From contig AJFK01000384.1 in NCBI GenBank assembly GCA_000467715.1, positions 1 through 64,000 on the forward strand: 64,000 nt of DNA, in the 5' to 3' direction. Below are positions 9,839-20,165 of this stretch, piece by piece; the first letter of the stretch is position 1, and each line of letters begins with the position of its first letter. The stretch comes from Hysterium pulicare CBS 123377 (Eukaryota; Ascomycota; Dothideomycetes; Hysteriales; Hysteriaceae). Under the pieces are notes generated by a model. It made no database searches. It was not told the origin of the DNA and worked only from the letters and a program-made list of their open reading frames with translations. A program made the position numbers and the translations under genes.

Positions 9839-12320
9839 TCAAAGTAATAACAAATCCCCGCCTCCATTCTCTTGTCCTCCCGCCCTATCGGGGCTCATGA
9901 CCATTTGCTGCGGCGCACTCTGATTCACAATATACGGACTTCCGTACCCCATTCCGGCCTGATTCGCCACGATGGGGCTGCCACCAAACGCGCTCTCACG
10001 ACCAACACCTGCGAAGTACAAATCTGCTTCACTGACTGCGGCGGCTAGGTTACCGTTCGAAGTGCCATTGGTCCCATTCGTACCGGAAGTATCCAAATTA
10101 GGTCTCTCGGCCGCCGCCTTCAACCTCGCAGCTTCCGCAGCTCTCACAGTAGGCAATTGATGTTTCTGCAGTGCCGGCGAATCGCCCACCTTCCTTGGTC
10201 TCGCGCTTCTAAAGACGCTGCCAACAGGTTTGAGATAGACGGTCGCCAAGGTTCCAACAACGAGACACATTTCCTCCAGGGTGCCCGGGTCCAGTTTCTC
10301 GCTTTCTTCGGCCGTGATCGCAGGTTTCTCACCCATGACGACTTTCTTAGCAGCATCGGGAGCTGAGGAGAGGAGCCGCCAGTACATGTAGCCTCTGTCG
10401 CGGAGGTCGGGGTTATCTGTTTCTTCGGTTGCCCATTTGAGGACTCTGGGAACGAGGGGAGACCCCTTAGTAGGCCTTTGGATGAACAGTTTCACCGTTG
10501 CGGTGAGCAGAGCAAGTTGGACTTCGTGGGACTCGTCTTTGAACGTATCTAGAAAATCTTCGAGCAGCGCATCGGAATTTTCGATTCGGTCGGCGTATTG
10601 GCCTATGACCCATATCATGGCTGCTTTGGCTTCGGGTTCGTCGAGGGAGTCGAGATTTTCGCAAAGAGTAGAGATGATGGATTCGTACTGATTTGGGTAT
10701 TTGCGGAAGATGTTGCGGATGACGACAGTGGCTTCTTGAACGATGTAGGAGACCTTTGTGGAAACGAGATCCAAGAGGGTTTTGATGCATAATCTCGCTG
10801 CTGGTTCAATCTTAATAGCGAGTTTCCCGATTGCACGGACGGATTTCCGCACAAAGTCAACGTCAATTTCAGTGGCATATTCGCGTAGCTCGGTCAGGAC
10901 CTCGTGAATATTTCGCTCCGTCGCCAGCATGAAGATGAGTTCGAGCTTCGTGACCTTTACGTATATGGGGTCGTTGTACTTGCAGAAGAAGACGCGAATA
11001 TCGTTGCGGAGGACTTCGGGGCGGCGTTGAAGGATTAAGAGGGCGTTACGGAGGGCTAGGTATTGGATTTCAGGACCTTTGGATAGCAGAGTGACGAGGG
11101 GTGGTGAGAGCTTGTTGCAGAGGGATGCGATTACTTTTTGGTCCGATATGTAGTTCATTAGGTAGAGAACTACACGGATGCAGGTTAGGACGACGGCTGA
11201 ATTGGAGTGAGAGAGGCGGGGAGAAATGCGTTCGGCGAGGAGGGCAGCTTCGGACGTGTCTTGTGGGATGTAGTTCATCATTGCTTCTAGGATATAGGTT
11301 TGACCCCACCTGCTCGGGACTTAGCGTTTTCCTACACGTTACAAGGGTTCTTTAAAGACTTACTCCGAGCAGTCAGGTAGAATCTGTACAATCTTGGACG
11401 CACTTGCGTAATCGATTGTGAGCTTGATGTTCTCACTCCTTTCCCATATGTCCATCAAGCTCGCCAATGCACTGGATACTACTGTAGGATTTTCATCCTT
11501 TAACATATTATTCAATCGATCGATCAAATCTGAGGACTCGACCAGATGTCGATCGTGGTCGTACAGTTTAGCGACGCAGAAGGCGGCAGTTTTGCGGACG
11601 TATGGGTCGGCGTCTTTCAGAAGGGTCTTGAGATGAGGAACGGTGGCTTCGACGTATTCTCTAACGTGGATATATGACATTGTTCGGAGCGCAAGGGCCC
11701 GTACAAGAGGATTGGTATCATGCACATCTTGTTGTATGGTGTCAAGAGCCTTCAGGGCTATGTCTGGTTTTATCCTCGCATAGTTCACCAGATATAAGAA
11801 GCACCTATTTCCTGTCAGCTCTCGGACTGCCTAGAAATGCGCATTTTCATGACTAACATCTTTTTAATCTCCAAACTCGGTATGTGCATACACCCAACGA
11901 TATCAGGGAATAGCGCCACCATGTCATTGTTGCTCATGGTCATATTCGCAACAATCTTTTTAAGAGCCGTCTTCTTTGCGGAGAAGTTCTTGTCCTTCTT
12001 CCCGCCGCTGTTAAGCTCCAAGCGGAGCTCCGCTACTTTGCCCTGTGGAGTACGAAGATATTGTAAGCGCGCATCGTGGAATGCGATTGTGGGAAGGAAC
12101 ATGGCTGTGACATAGTAGCGTCATGAGAAGATAGCGGTGCCGTCTTGCAGGAATCAAAGCAAGGCGATACGATAAGTGCTAGATATGCAACGTGGTGAAG
12201 TGCAGGAGCAGAGCAGGAATTGTAGGCCACAATTAGGAGGGTGGTGTTTGACAGAGAAACATGGGGGAGGGTTGAACATACTCGCGCAAAGAGCTTCGCA
12301 TCCTGCCCGCTTGTACTCAT
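9839..12320 (-). CDS. APL1: AP-2 adaptor complex beta subunit, appendage-less (Apl1 type)
   Basis: Beta-adaptin of the endocytic AP-2 complex. Four exons on the minus strand: 12282-12320, 11858-12042, 11364-11804 and 9839-11309. They sum to 2136 nt and give 711 residues. The product starts MSTSGQDAKLFARGKVAELR and carries the N-terminal adaptin solenoid over about 600 residues (NMTMSNNDMVALFPDI, PLVRALALRTMSYIHVRE, DPYVRKTAAFCVAKLYDHDR). The TMSNNDMVALFPD block separates it from the AP-1 beta type, which has GKDVSSLF. It ends soon after the solenoid with a short Asn/Gly-rich tail, lacking a clathrin box and ear domain. That matches filamentous-fungal AP-2 beta, which is known to be truncated and to act in clathrin-independent polar endocytosis. 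It is divergent from EMC4. Confidence 0.92.
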
Positions 12321-12777
12321 GATTGTGGTCCTCGTGGCCAGGGCAAGGCTCGTCTAGATATGCATGTGCCTTGCCGTAGCACGTCGTCGTGAGCAGCTGT
12401 CCCCTCTCTCTCGTTCCCTGGTGGTTCTAGCCGCCCCTCCTCTACGGATAACAGGCAAGATTGGAGGAACTGATTGGGTACGAGGGTTCTCAGGGCGCAA
12501 ATGGCGTTTTTTTCATTGCGAAATGGAGGGAGAGCACCGTGAAATCCGTCAGAGGAGAGAATGTTCGTAGAAGAAGTTGACATGGCGAGTCTGGAGCTAT
12601 TCCGGGGACGGTCTTGCTCATCCGCCAAGACCCGCGCACGTTCTCGATCGCCGAGAGCATTAAGTATTCGTCGGCCTCAACACCACGGCAATATCACCAA
12701 CTGCCTACAACGACCCTATCTGTCTTAAGCTGCTTCTTCGTCGGATCCGCTTGTATTGTCCTTCTCAGGCCATTGGT
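12321..12777. promoter_or_regulatory. Shared divergent promoter of AP-2 beta and EMC4 genes
   Basis: A 457-bp gap between two outward-facing start codons, so it must hold both promoters. CT-rich stretches are present; I could not assign specific factor sites. Confidence 0.5.
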
Positions 12778-13423
12778 ATGGCTTCTCCGCCGCCTCCACC
12801 GCCGAAATGGGTGCTCCATCTCAACTCAACTCCGTCCGCAAAGCCCAAATCCACCTCCATTCCTGACCCTCCCGGTTACACTTCTGCTCTCAGCACCAAA
12901 CAACGATCTCAGTCTTCGAAGAATACCCCTCAAGCTCCTGCTCGGAAATCGCCAACGCCGGAGGAGATGGATACACTCAAGCTGAAGAAGGCCTGGGAGG
13001 TCGCCATAGCTCCCGCAAAACAGCTGCCCATGAACGCTATCGGTATGGTTTCCACAACACCGCTGACCTATTTCCTTTCCCCTTACGACTTCAGTTTGCT
13101 AACCTCTTCGCCTCCCAGGAATGTACATGACGGGCAGCACCCTCCAAATATTTTCCATCTTTATGGTCTTCACCCTCTTCAAGTCACCCATTACCGCCAT
13201 TCTATCTCTTCCTCGCGCCTTCGCTCCCTTTACTACCGAAGGAACCTCTGGGCGTCTACTAACTGCTAAACTCGTTTATATTCTTACAAACCTGATGATG
13301 TTAGGATTGGGTATCTGGAAGGTGAATCAGATGGGACTCTTGCCGACGACTAGGTCTGATTGGCTGGCATGGGAAGGAGAGAGGACGTGGACAGAAAAAG
13401 CAGTACCAAGGGAATGGCTGTAG
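12778..13423 (+). CDS. EMC4: ER membrane protein complex subunit 4
   Basis: EMC4 is a core membrane subunit of the EMC insertase, which places weakly hydrophobic helices and tail anchors into the ER membrane. Two exons, 12778-13042 and 13119-13423 (donor GTATGG, acceptor CCCAG), give 189 residues. A Pro/Ser-rich cytosolic start is followed by the family block LKLKKAWEVAIAPAKQLPMN, then GMYMTGSTLQIFSIFMVFTL and the last helix LVYILTNLMMLGLGIWKVNQ. Length matches fungal EMC4. Met at 12778 is chosen because MASPPPPPPKW is the usual style of start; an in-frame Met at 12751 would add nine residues. It ends with TAG, showing that TAG is an ordinary stop in this genome. Confidence 0.92.
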
Positions 13424-13705
13424 TCCAGATGTGGCTGGATGTGCTCACACGGCAGCTACCAGGACAATCAATCTTTGGATATAATCAACTTGCCGAAGGC
13501 GATTTTCTCACTCGGACCTGGATGTGACCTATAACCTGCGATTTGACCCCCTTCCTTCTGTTTCTATTTCCGTCTCACAATCACAGTCTACATTGATTCC
13601 ACTTTCCCGATGACACTTTCTGTTCTCATTCATCTTATCTGGGGACTTACTACATGGCGGGTTCTACTTCGAGTTCCGATTCGGAGGTATCAACTAACGA
13701 GTGAT

Positions 13706-14962
13706 TCAGTCTTTCTTCTTAAATGATCCGAATATGCTCTTGAGTTTATTCCGCTTGGTGGGTTTGCGTGTTACTCCGTTCATGCCCCAAGCAGCTCTGG
13801 CAAGATCTTTGTCATTGATCTCCGATTTCGTCAGCACATGCTTCATCTTTTCGGGCAGATTCTTTGGCGCTTTGCCTCGTAACTGCAGTGCCGTCTCACT
13901 CCACATGTTCCACAGGTCATCTGGAGTGCGTTCGGACGCTTCTAGATCATATGGGGTTTGGTCTTGGATTGGCGGAGCTTCTTCCTCGGCGCCCAGAGTT
14001 GCAGGCTGGTTCTGAAGACGCAGTCGTCGAGCGGCTGTTGTGCACCGAAATTGGAAACCAATTGGGTCACTGCGGCAGTCGTCGATCTCGTGTGCGTAGC
14101 GCGCCATCGTATCTACATCGAGTAAAAACTTGTGGTTCATCGGCACCGGCCTAAATTCCTCGGGTCGCTCGGCCAACTCCTCATACACCTTCTTTCGGGT
14201 CATGCCTATCCCCATCATATCCGACAAAATAGAACATAAATACAGGCCGTCTGTGCGGTATATGTCTTCTCTATTCCTATTTTCGTTGAAATCGCTGTTG
14301 CCGTAGTCGATTAGGACAAGATTCGGCAAGCCCTGGAAGTCTTGGCGGCGTGGATCAAGCATCACGTTGCCCCACTGAAGGTCTCCGTGTACAATGCCAT
14401 GCTCGTATAAGAATCGGAGCCCTTCGGTGATCTGAACGAAGGTGTGGCCTACAAAAAACGCTGGCGGGGGAAAGTATGCGTCGACGAAATCAGCAAGGTC
14501 CGGTCCGAAAATTGGAGTCATGCTGTACCACGGCACTCGAGAAGTCCTATCGTAAACATTCTCGCAGGTACCTCCCTCAAAGAGCAGGCCACCAATAAGA
14601 TGAGCTCGGTGGTCTGGGGAAAATGCTACAATATCACCAATCTGCTTCCAGACCTTGACTCGTTTAGCGTGGTCATGTTTCAATTTCACCGATTGTTTGA
14701 ACACTTTGACCGCACATATCTCGGCCCGTAATTTGTCGATGTTATGGGCTGACTGTTCTACACTTTCGACCGCTTTGCGATCTAAGCACATGAACACCTT
14801 AGCTTGGCATCCACTCCCGGCTGGGCGGATTAGGATGAATTCTTTGGGTACGGACATTTTTGAAAGCCGTATGGTAATGGAAACCGGTTCCAATGTGTGA
14901 TTTGATACTTTTGAAGAAATCTTGGAGAATAAGGTGATCAGTGGGGAGAAAAGTCGGTGCAT
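13706..14962 (-). CDS. Kinase-like protein 1 of local cluster (HGD-type)
   Basis: A single-exon gene of 418 residues belonging to the protein-kinase-like fold. Visible elements: glycine-rich loop RPAGSGCQAKVF (47-58), lysine of AVKVFK (Lys86), catalytic loop VHGDLQWGN with Asp194 and Asn199, and metal-binding LIDYGN with Asp219. The HRD arginine is a glycine, as in RIO, Bud32 and APH-type kinases, and DFG is DYG. A spacer RRQDFQGLPN between the two active-site motifs is shared by all local paralogues. The ATP and metal residues are kept, so it may be active; substrate unknown. It is the longest copy, with a Lys-rich C-terminus. Met36 (14857) is an alternative start. TTCACAATG lies at 14998-15006. 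No named family could be assigned. Confidence 0.8.
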   Translation of the reverse strand: MHRLFSPLITLFSKISSKVSNHTLEPVSITIRLSKMSVPKEFILIRPAGSGCQAKVFMCLDRKAVESVEQSAHNIDKLRAEICAVKVFKQSVKLKHDHAKRVKVWKQIGDIVAFSPDHRAHLIGGLLFEGGTCENVYDRTSRVPWYSMTPIFGPDLADFVDAYFPPPAFFVGHTFVQITEGLRFLYEHGIVHGDLQWGNVMLDPRRQDFQGLPNLVLIDYGNSDFNENRNREDIYRTDGLYLCSILSDMMGIGMTRKKVYEELAERPEEFRPVPMNHKFLLDVDTMARYAHEIDDCRSDPIGFQFRCTTAARRLRLQNQPATLGAEEEAPPIQDQTPYDLEASERTPDDLWNMWSETALQLRGKAPKNLPEKMKHVLTKSEINDKDLARAAWGMNGVTRKPTKRNKLKSIFGSFKKKD

Positions 14963-15523
14963 CTTTAAGTTTGCCTCTGGTCAACCGTCAGGTTCTTTTC
15001 ACAATGCGGAAAGTCCACCACAACGTCTCTGCACAATGTCTCTCCATATCCATCTATGTGTGAGATGTCGTTATGTTTAGTCAATCCCTTTGAGGGATTA
15101 TCGCCTCGGATATCTCTACGAGACGTCTGGCTTTTCAACTTGCTTTTTCGCAGGTACCCACCATTCTGGCTCGAAAATATCACCCCATCCAAATGGTTCA
15201 TTTTATCTCATCTCTAAATTCAAATCGAATCTAACTATCAAACGACATCGACATCCACCCACCAGCTGGTCGGAGACCGACCATGGTTTATAGACGACTA
15301 GAACGGTGCTACACCCCACAACGCAAGCCCCGCAGCCCTCTCGGCATAAAAAAGGGAAAGTATTGGACCTCTTGCTTCTACACATAAACTGACGAAGATC
15401 CCGTTTCTACATATTTCCGCATTCCTCGCGGTCGAGTTATGCGCGAAATAGAGCGTTGGCGGCTAAGTGCTTAATTATTCGAGCAAGATGCTTAAACTAG
15501 CCTTCGGGGGCCTTTAGCGCTAA
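14963..15523. other. Intergenic between kinase-like genes 1 and 2
   Basis: Upstream region of kinase-like gene 1 and downstream of gene 2. It carries the motif at 14998-15006 and a weaker GCACAATG at 15031. No coding sequence is recognised. Confidence 0.4.
14998..15006 (+). promoter_or_regulatory. TTCACAATG motif upstream of kinase-like gene 1
   Basis: Nine-base match, 36 bp before the first possible start and about 140 bp before Met36. The same motif occurs before the other four paralogues, so it may be a shared regulatory site. Inferred from recurrence only. Confidence 0.35.
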
Positions 15524-16486
15524 CTATTTCTCTTTCGAAGCTATGGTTTTCGCTAAATCCTCGTCGATTATCAACGACTTCGTCAGCTCTCGCTGCATGT
15601 CCGCAGGCAAATATTTCGGGGCCTCGCCACGAACTCCAATTGCCGCCTCACCCCACGTTGCCCATATCTTTTGCAATCGTGCGTCGGAGTTATCCATCTC
15701 CATTGAAAACCCTTCGACTGGTTCCAGGTTCTCTTCTACGAAGACCGCAAAGGGGTGATCCAATGGCAGCGGCTCGAACTGTGCCGGCCTAGCAATTATC
15801 TTCTCCTCCGTCTCCCGAGGCACTTCGAAGCGGATCAAGTTTGAAATGAGTTCTAGGAGGGAGAAAGTGTCCATGGCATCTGTGGCCTTTTTCAACCGAC
15901 GACTACTACCGAAGTCGATGAGTACAAGGTTTGGTAGACCTTGGGAATCTTGCCGTACCACGTCTACCATTATGTTATACCAAGCCACGTCGCCATGTTT
16001 CATGTAATGCTTATGTAGGAACATGACCGCTTCCGTGACCTGAATGAATACATGGTATACGAAAGTGGCTGGGAGCGGGTGGCACTTATAATAGAGCTCT
16101 TTCAACGTCGGTCCGAACACTGGTCTCATACTCGCCCAAGGTAGGCGAACATCATGAAACTGCATGATACCGGACTCGAAGATAAGACCCCCGATATGTT
16201 GGGCCCCGGGCTCTGAATTGTTGTTCTTTACAACATCGCTGATTGCTTCCCAGATGCTTTCCTTCCTCACCCTGTTAGCATCCTTGAACACCTTCACGGC
16301 GCGAACTTCAGCCCGAAGCTCATTCATGTTCGGTTTCGACGACTCTAAGTTCTGTATCGAGAGAGGTAGACAAAGGTACACGTTTGCTTCAAATCCACTT
16401 CCGAGTTGGCCAATCTTGAGAAATTGCTCAGGGATTGGCGGATCGATGAACTGTTCGAAGAGTCGTGATGGGTCTCGCGTCGACAT
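15524..16486 (-). CDS. Kinase-like protein 2 of local cluster (HGD-type)
   Basis: A single exon encodes 320 residues with the same order as the other copies. The glycine loop is GQLGSGFEANVYLCL (26-40), the ATP lysine is in AVKVFK (Lys65), the catalytic loop KHGDVAWYN has Asp166 and Asn171, and LIDFGSS has Asp191. The C-terminal family signature is RGEAPKYLPADMQRELTKS followed by a DEDLAK motif. HGD replaces HRD. All residues needed for phosphotransfer are present. Head-to-tail with copy 1 on the same strand, 561 bp apart, and clearly diverged from it, so this is an old duplication. Two TTCACAATG motifs lie 147-190 bp upstream. The role is unknown, and I do not assign a named family. Confidence 0.8.
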   Translation of the reverse strand: MSTRDPSRLFEQFIDPPIPEQFLKIGQLGSGFEANVYLCLPLSIQNLESSKPNMNELRAEVRAVKVFKDANRVRKESIWEAISDVVKNNNSEPGAQHIGGLIFESGIMQFHDVRLPWASMRPVFGPTLKELYYKCHPLPATFVYHVFIQVTEAVMFLHKHYMKHGDVAWYNIMVDVVRQDSQGLPNLVLIDFGSSRRLKKATDAMDTFSLLELISNLIRFEVPRETEEKIIARPAQFEPLPLDHPFAVFVEENLEPVEGFSMEMDNSDARLQKIWATWGEAAIGVRGEAPKYLPADMQRELTKSLIIDEDLAKTIASKEK

Positions 16487-16632
16487 ATCGGGAAGCGAAA
16501 TTGTGGTTCTTGTCGACGATGGTGAGTGTTGTCATCTAATAAGAGGAGATATTGATATTACAATTAGGTCGGTATGTGGAGGGCCCGAACAGGTCGCTAC
16601 TTTTTCCTGAGTCAAATCATTTCCCCAACATA

Positions 16633-16641
16633 TTCACAATG
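16633..16641 (+). promoter_or_regulatory. TTCACAATG motif, first copy, upstream of kinase-like gene 2
   Basis: Located 147 bp before the start codon. A second identical copy follows 34 bp further out. Proposed shared site of the kinase-like cluster. Confidence 0.35.
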
Positions 16642-16666
16642 CCATGGTCATCCATTTCACCGCATC

Positions 16667-16675
16667 TTCACAATG
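16667..16675 (+). promoter_or_regulatory. TTCACAATG motif, second copy, upstream of kinase-like gene 2
   Basis: Identical to the copy at 16633-16641, in the same orientation. Two copies in 43 bp is unlikely by chance for a nine-base word. Confidence 0.35.
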
Positions 16676-17823
16676 GCACAACCATCTATTTCACTTTTCA
16701 AAAGTACCGGCCCAGTATCACTTGCTACCAACGGGGTGCTCGCTGTAGATTTGCTGAGCTTTTTTAGTCTCCGGCGTGAAGCTTCTTCATCCTTCGTAAT
16801 GTGCGGCCATCCATCGCAATATGAACTCAACGTTTCAAGTTTTAGAGATACAATAGTGCTGAAAAAAAGGAAGTGACTACAACGCACGCAATGTCCAGTC
16901 GTGGTCCGATTTAGGTTCATATCTTCGACTACTTGGAGTCTTTACAGTCACACATATTGGATATGACCAGTCCTCATTAAATGTATGTACGGGCCTTAAC
17001 CGAAGCTGCAAGTACTTCGCATCTGTTCTTGCTTTACGTATGGCTTTGTGGGTGTGGTGAGTCCCAAAGTTGCAACAAACACAGTGTCAATATTGACAAA
17101 GCGCCGCCAACAGACTTCTTGACCTCGATGGTCTGGCTAATTCAGTGTATGATTGAAGTATCTTACGTCTCCGTGAAACCAATCCTGCGAAGCAAACAGA
17201 CACATCGCTTTGTCCCATTGCCGTGGCAACCTTTCGACGATTCTCTACACCCGCTGTTCCGAAGCTCTTTACTTTCTTCTATCGAAGGGACTTATTAGAA
17301 GCTCGCCACTCTCTAGAAGAATTCACAATTCTTTCCGGGTCTGTCGCCACCATACGCTCCGGGGCAGCAGGGCGTGCTGGATGCAAATATCTGAGGCGTG
17401 TCAACAAAGGGATTGTGCTGGAATATCGCCAAGGCTCTTTCAAAGGATAGCGCCACCCACTCGCCTGTGGAAAATCCCACATGCAGATTCCAAAGTCATC
17501 ACTGCGCGCGGCAGTCATGATCGCGTGCACTGATGGGGCACGCTGCGTTCGAATGCTTTCTTTGTTCCGTCGTGAATGCCATGGCGTATGTGGCAGCCTT
17601 TCTGTTTCCATGTTTCGATTCTTTCATCTTTCTCACCGTTTTCAAGTTTCGGGACTTTCAGTTCTCGCATTTCTGAAAGGTGTTAAATCTGTGGTGTCGC
17701 ACGGATACTTTGGCAACTTCACACCGCACTCTTCGCTGCATCGACGTATTATACTTGCAACTTCGTCCTTTCTGGCTGTAACCTGCCGAATCTTTCAATT
17801 CGCCATAGCCTCTAAGTTCCCCG

Positions 17824-19750
17824 ATGCCAGATTCCATCGAAAAGTTCGAACCCCATCTTCCGCCCTCAGGCTTTCGAATAGGGAAACCGAAGTCCTATTT
17901 TGACGCCATGATGGCTGATAGAGAGGCTCATCCTCGTCAGCATTCAGAAACCGCCGATATACAGATTGAGGCAGGATGGTTGAAAGAAGATGCGTACAGT
18001 CAGGCCAACCCGCCGCGGAAGGGGTTCACGAAGGCGGATCAGAAGCATATGTATCGGATGGGAAAGGTCCAGGAGCTCAAGGTATTCATCATGGATTCTG
18101 TACAACTTCCAGACTTTGAGAGTGACTTTTTGAATCCTAGCGCAATTATCGCCCACTCTCAGCGTTGAGCTTTGCAGTCGTCCTAACTGCGATGTGGGAA
18201 TACTTGATGATCGCGAACACCCAAGGTCTCATTGATGGAGGTCTTGCGGGCTTGTTCTGGAGCTACATATGGACCTTTGTAGGCTTTACGTTCGTGGAGA
18301 TGAGTTTGGCGGAGATGGCTTCCATGTACTACACTTCCCACCCTACCCATTCCCCATCTCTTGTTAGTGTTACAGCGTATCTGACATCTCCATTCGCAGG
18401 GCCCCCACTTCAGGCGGCCAATATCATTGGGTATCCGAGTTTGCACCGCCAGCACACCAGCAATTTCTTTCCTACGTTGTCGGCTGGATGTCGACCCTCT
18501 CTTGGCAAGCCGGTAACGCCGCAGACTGTTTTCTCGCGGGCACTATTGTGCAAGCTCTGATCGTCGTGAACTATCCAGACTACGAGCCTCAGCGGTGGCA
18601 AGGCACCCTCTTCGTGCTCGCCATGGTCCTGTTGCTTTATGTTGTCAACATCTGGGGTCATGACCTTTGGCCGCGGATCCAGAACGCGTTAATGGTGTTG
18701 CATGTGCTAGCATTCTTCGTCGTCGTAATCACACTTTGGGTTTTAGCGCCACACCAGAGTGCAGATGCAGTATTTACTAAGTTCAGTAATGGTGGAGGAT
18801 GGAGCAGTGTGGGGTTGTCTTTGATGGTAGGGTAGATCTCGGCTATCTATTCACTCTTGGGTAAGTCTTTCCCTCTCGCATCCTGTAAAAGCTCCGCCGT
18901 CGTTAACCCTATCACAATCCCCCGATGAACCCTATGCTGAGAAAAGTTGAATCAAGGCTCCGACGCGACTGCTCATATGGCCGAGGAAGTTCGGGATGCC
19001 GGACGCTATGTTCCTATCTCGCTCTTCTGGTCCTACATTGGCAATGGCCTCATGGGCATTGCATTCCTCACAGCGTACCTCTTCTCGATCAACGATATCG
19101 ATGCCGCAATCAACGATCCAACTGGCTATCCCTTTCTATACGTATTCAAATCGGCTGTCAGTACTTCCGGCGTCAATGCCCTCACTATAATCGTGCTTAT
19201 TATTGTAAGCGCGGCAAATATTAATTTTGGCGCATCTACCGCAAGGCAAACCTTTGCATTCGCAAGAGATAAAGGATTACCATTCTCTAACTGGATTGCA
19301 CAAGTAGACCATGGGAAAGAGATTCCAGCCAATGCAGTCCTACTATCATGCGTAATTACGGCTCTGCTCTCTCTCATTAACATCGGCTCAACCACTGCTT
19401 TTAATGCCATTGTATCCCTTCAGGTCGTCTCACTTATGTTTACCTACGCCTGTTCGCTTTCCTGTGTCTTTTACCGGCGACTTAAGCACCCAGAGCTTAT
19501 TCCGATCGCACGTTGGAGTCTGGGGAAATGGGGCGCGCTGATCAATGCCATCGGACTGACTTACGTGGTTTTTAGTTTCTTCTGGAGCTTCTGGCCAACT
19601 TTCACGCCTGCTACCGCGGAGAATTTCAATTGGAGTGTGTTGTTGTTCGCCAGTGTTTTGATTATATGTTTGATCATGTATAACCTTGAAGGAAAGAAAG
19701 TGTATAAGGGACCAGTAACGGATATTCGAATGGCGAGGCTTTCGATTTAG
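17824..19750 (+). pseudogene. GABA/choline-type APC permease with one in-frame stop
   Basis: Amino-acid/choline permease of the APC superfamily (fungal GABA/choline permease group), with about 12 membrane helices, expected at the plasma membrane. Exons 17824-18081, 18141-18325, 18400-18860 and 18957-19750 splice in frame to 566 codons. Landmarks are GFTKADQKHMYRMGK, IANTQGLIDGGLAGLFWSYI, APTSGGQYHWVSEFAPP, SWQAGNAADCF and GSDATAHMAEEV. The only defect is a TAG at 18833-18835, where family members have Gln in the block VGQISAIY. A single CAG-to-TAG change would explain it. The rest is well conserved, so inactivation is recent or the stop is an assembly error. No alternative splice that keeps the phase removes it. 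It sits inside the kinase-like cluster. Confidence 0.85.
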
Positions 19751-20165
19751 ACCGGGCAGATAGATTAGGTGCTTGGTCAGCGCTCTGATGCCTGGTACAA
19801 TTGTATAGATCGGTTCGTGAAAATCCAGATCCAACCAAAGATTTCATGAGCCTGCACTTTAAAGTTTTGTCTTTGTTTCAGAAAGCTACGGTACGCTAAC
19901 TCGAGAACCGAGAGCCCGGATGCAGCTTTGATAAGGCTCCTCTGCACGCTTCTGGGTTATTCAAGGCCACAAAGCAAGCGAGCCCGAGGATGTGGTGTTT
20001 TGTGCCATGCGGCACGACGCTTTTGTCACCCTGGAGACGGTCGGCATCCAACTCTCCATTTCTTTGTCTCACCCGTTCAGGTCTTCATCCATTAGGCCCT
20101 CACACGTAAGACATAAACTGCGACACTTCTCAGCGACCACTGAGGGTTCAAGCAAACGGGCTACC
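19751..20165. other. Intergenic between permease and rhodopsin-like gene
   Basis: Tandem genes on the plus strand are separated by 415 bp. No coding sequence seen; promoter of the rhodopsin-like gene expected. Confidence 0.4.

Larger units (their letters stand above)
16487..17823. other. Intergenic between kinase-like gene 2 and permease
   Basis: A 1.3-kb gap without recognised genes. Holds two TTCACAATG copies near its left end and TTCACAATT near 17323. Several open frames of 70-140 codons occur but overlap each other and lack protein-like composition. Confidence 0.4.
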
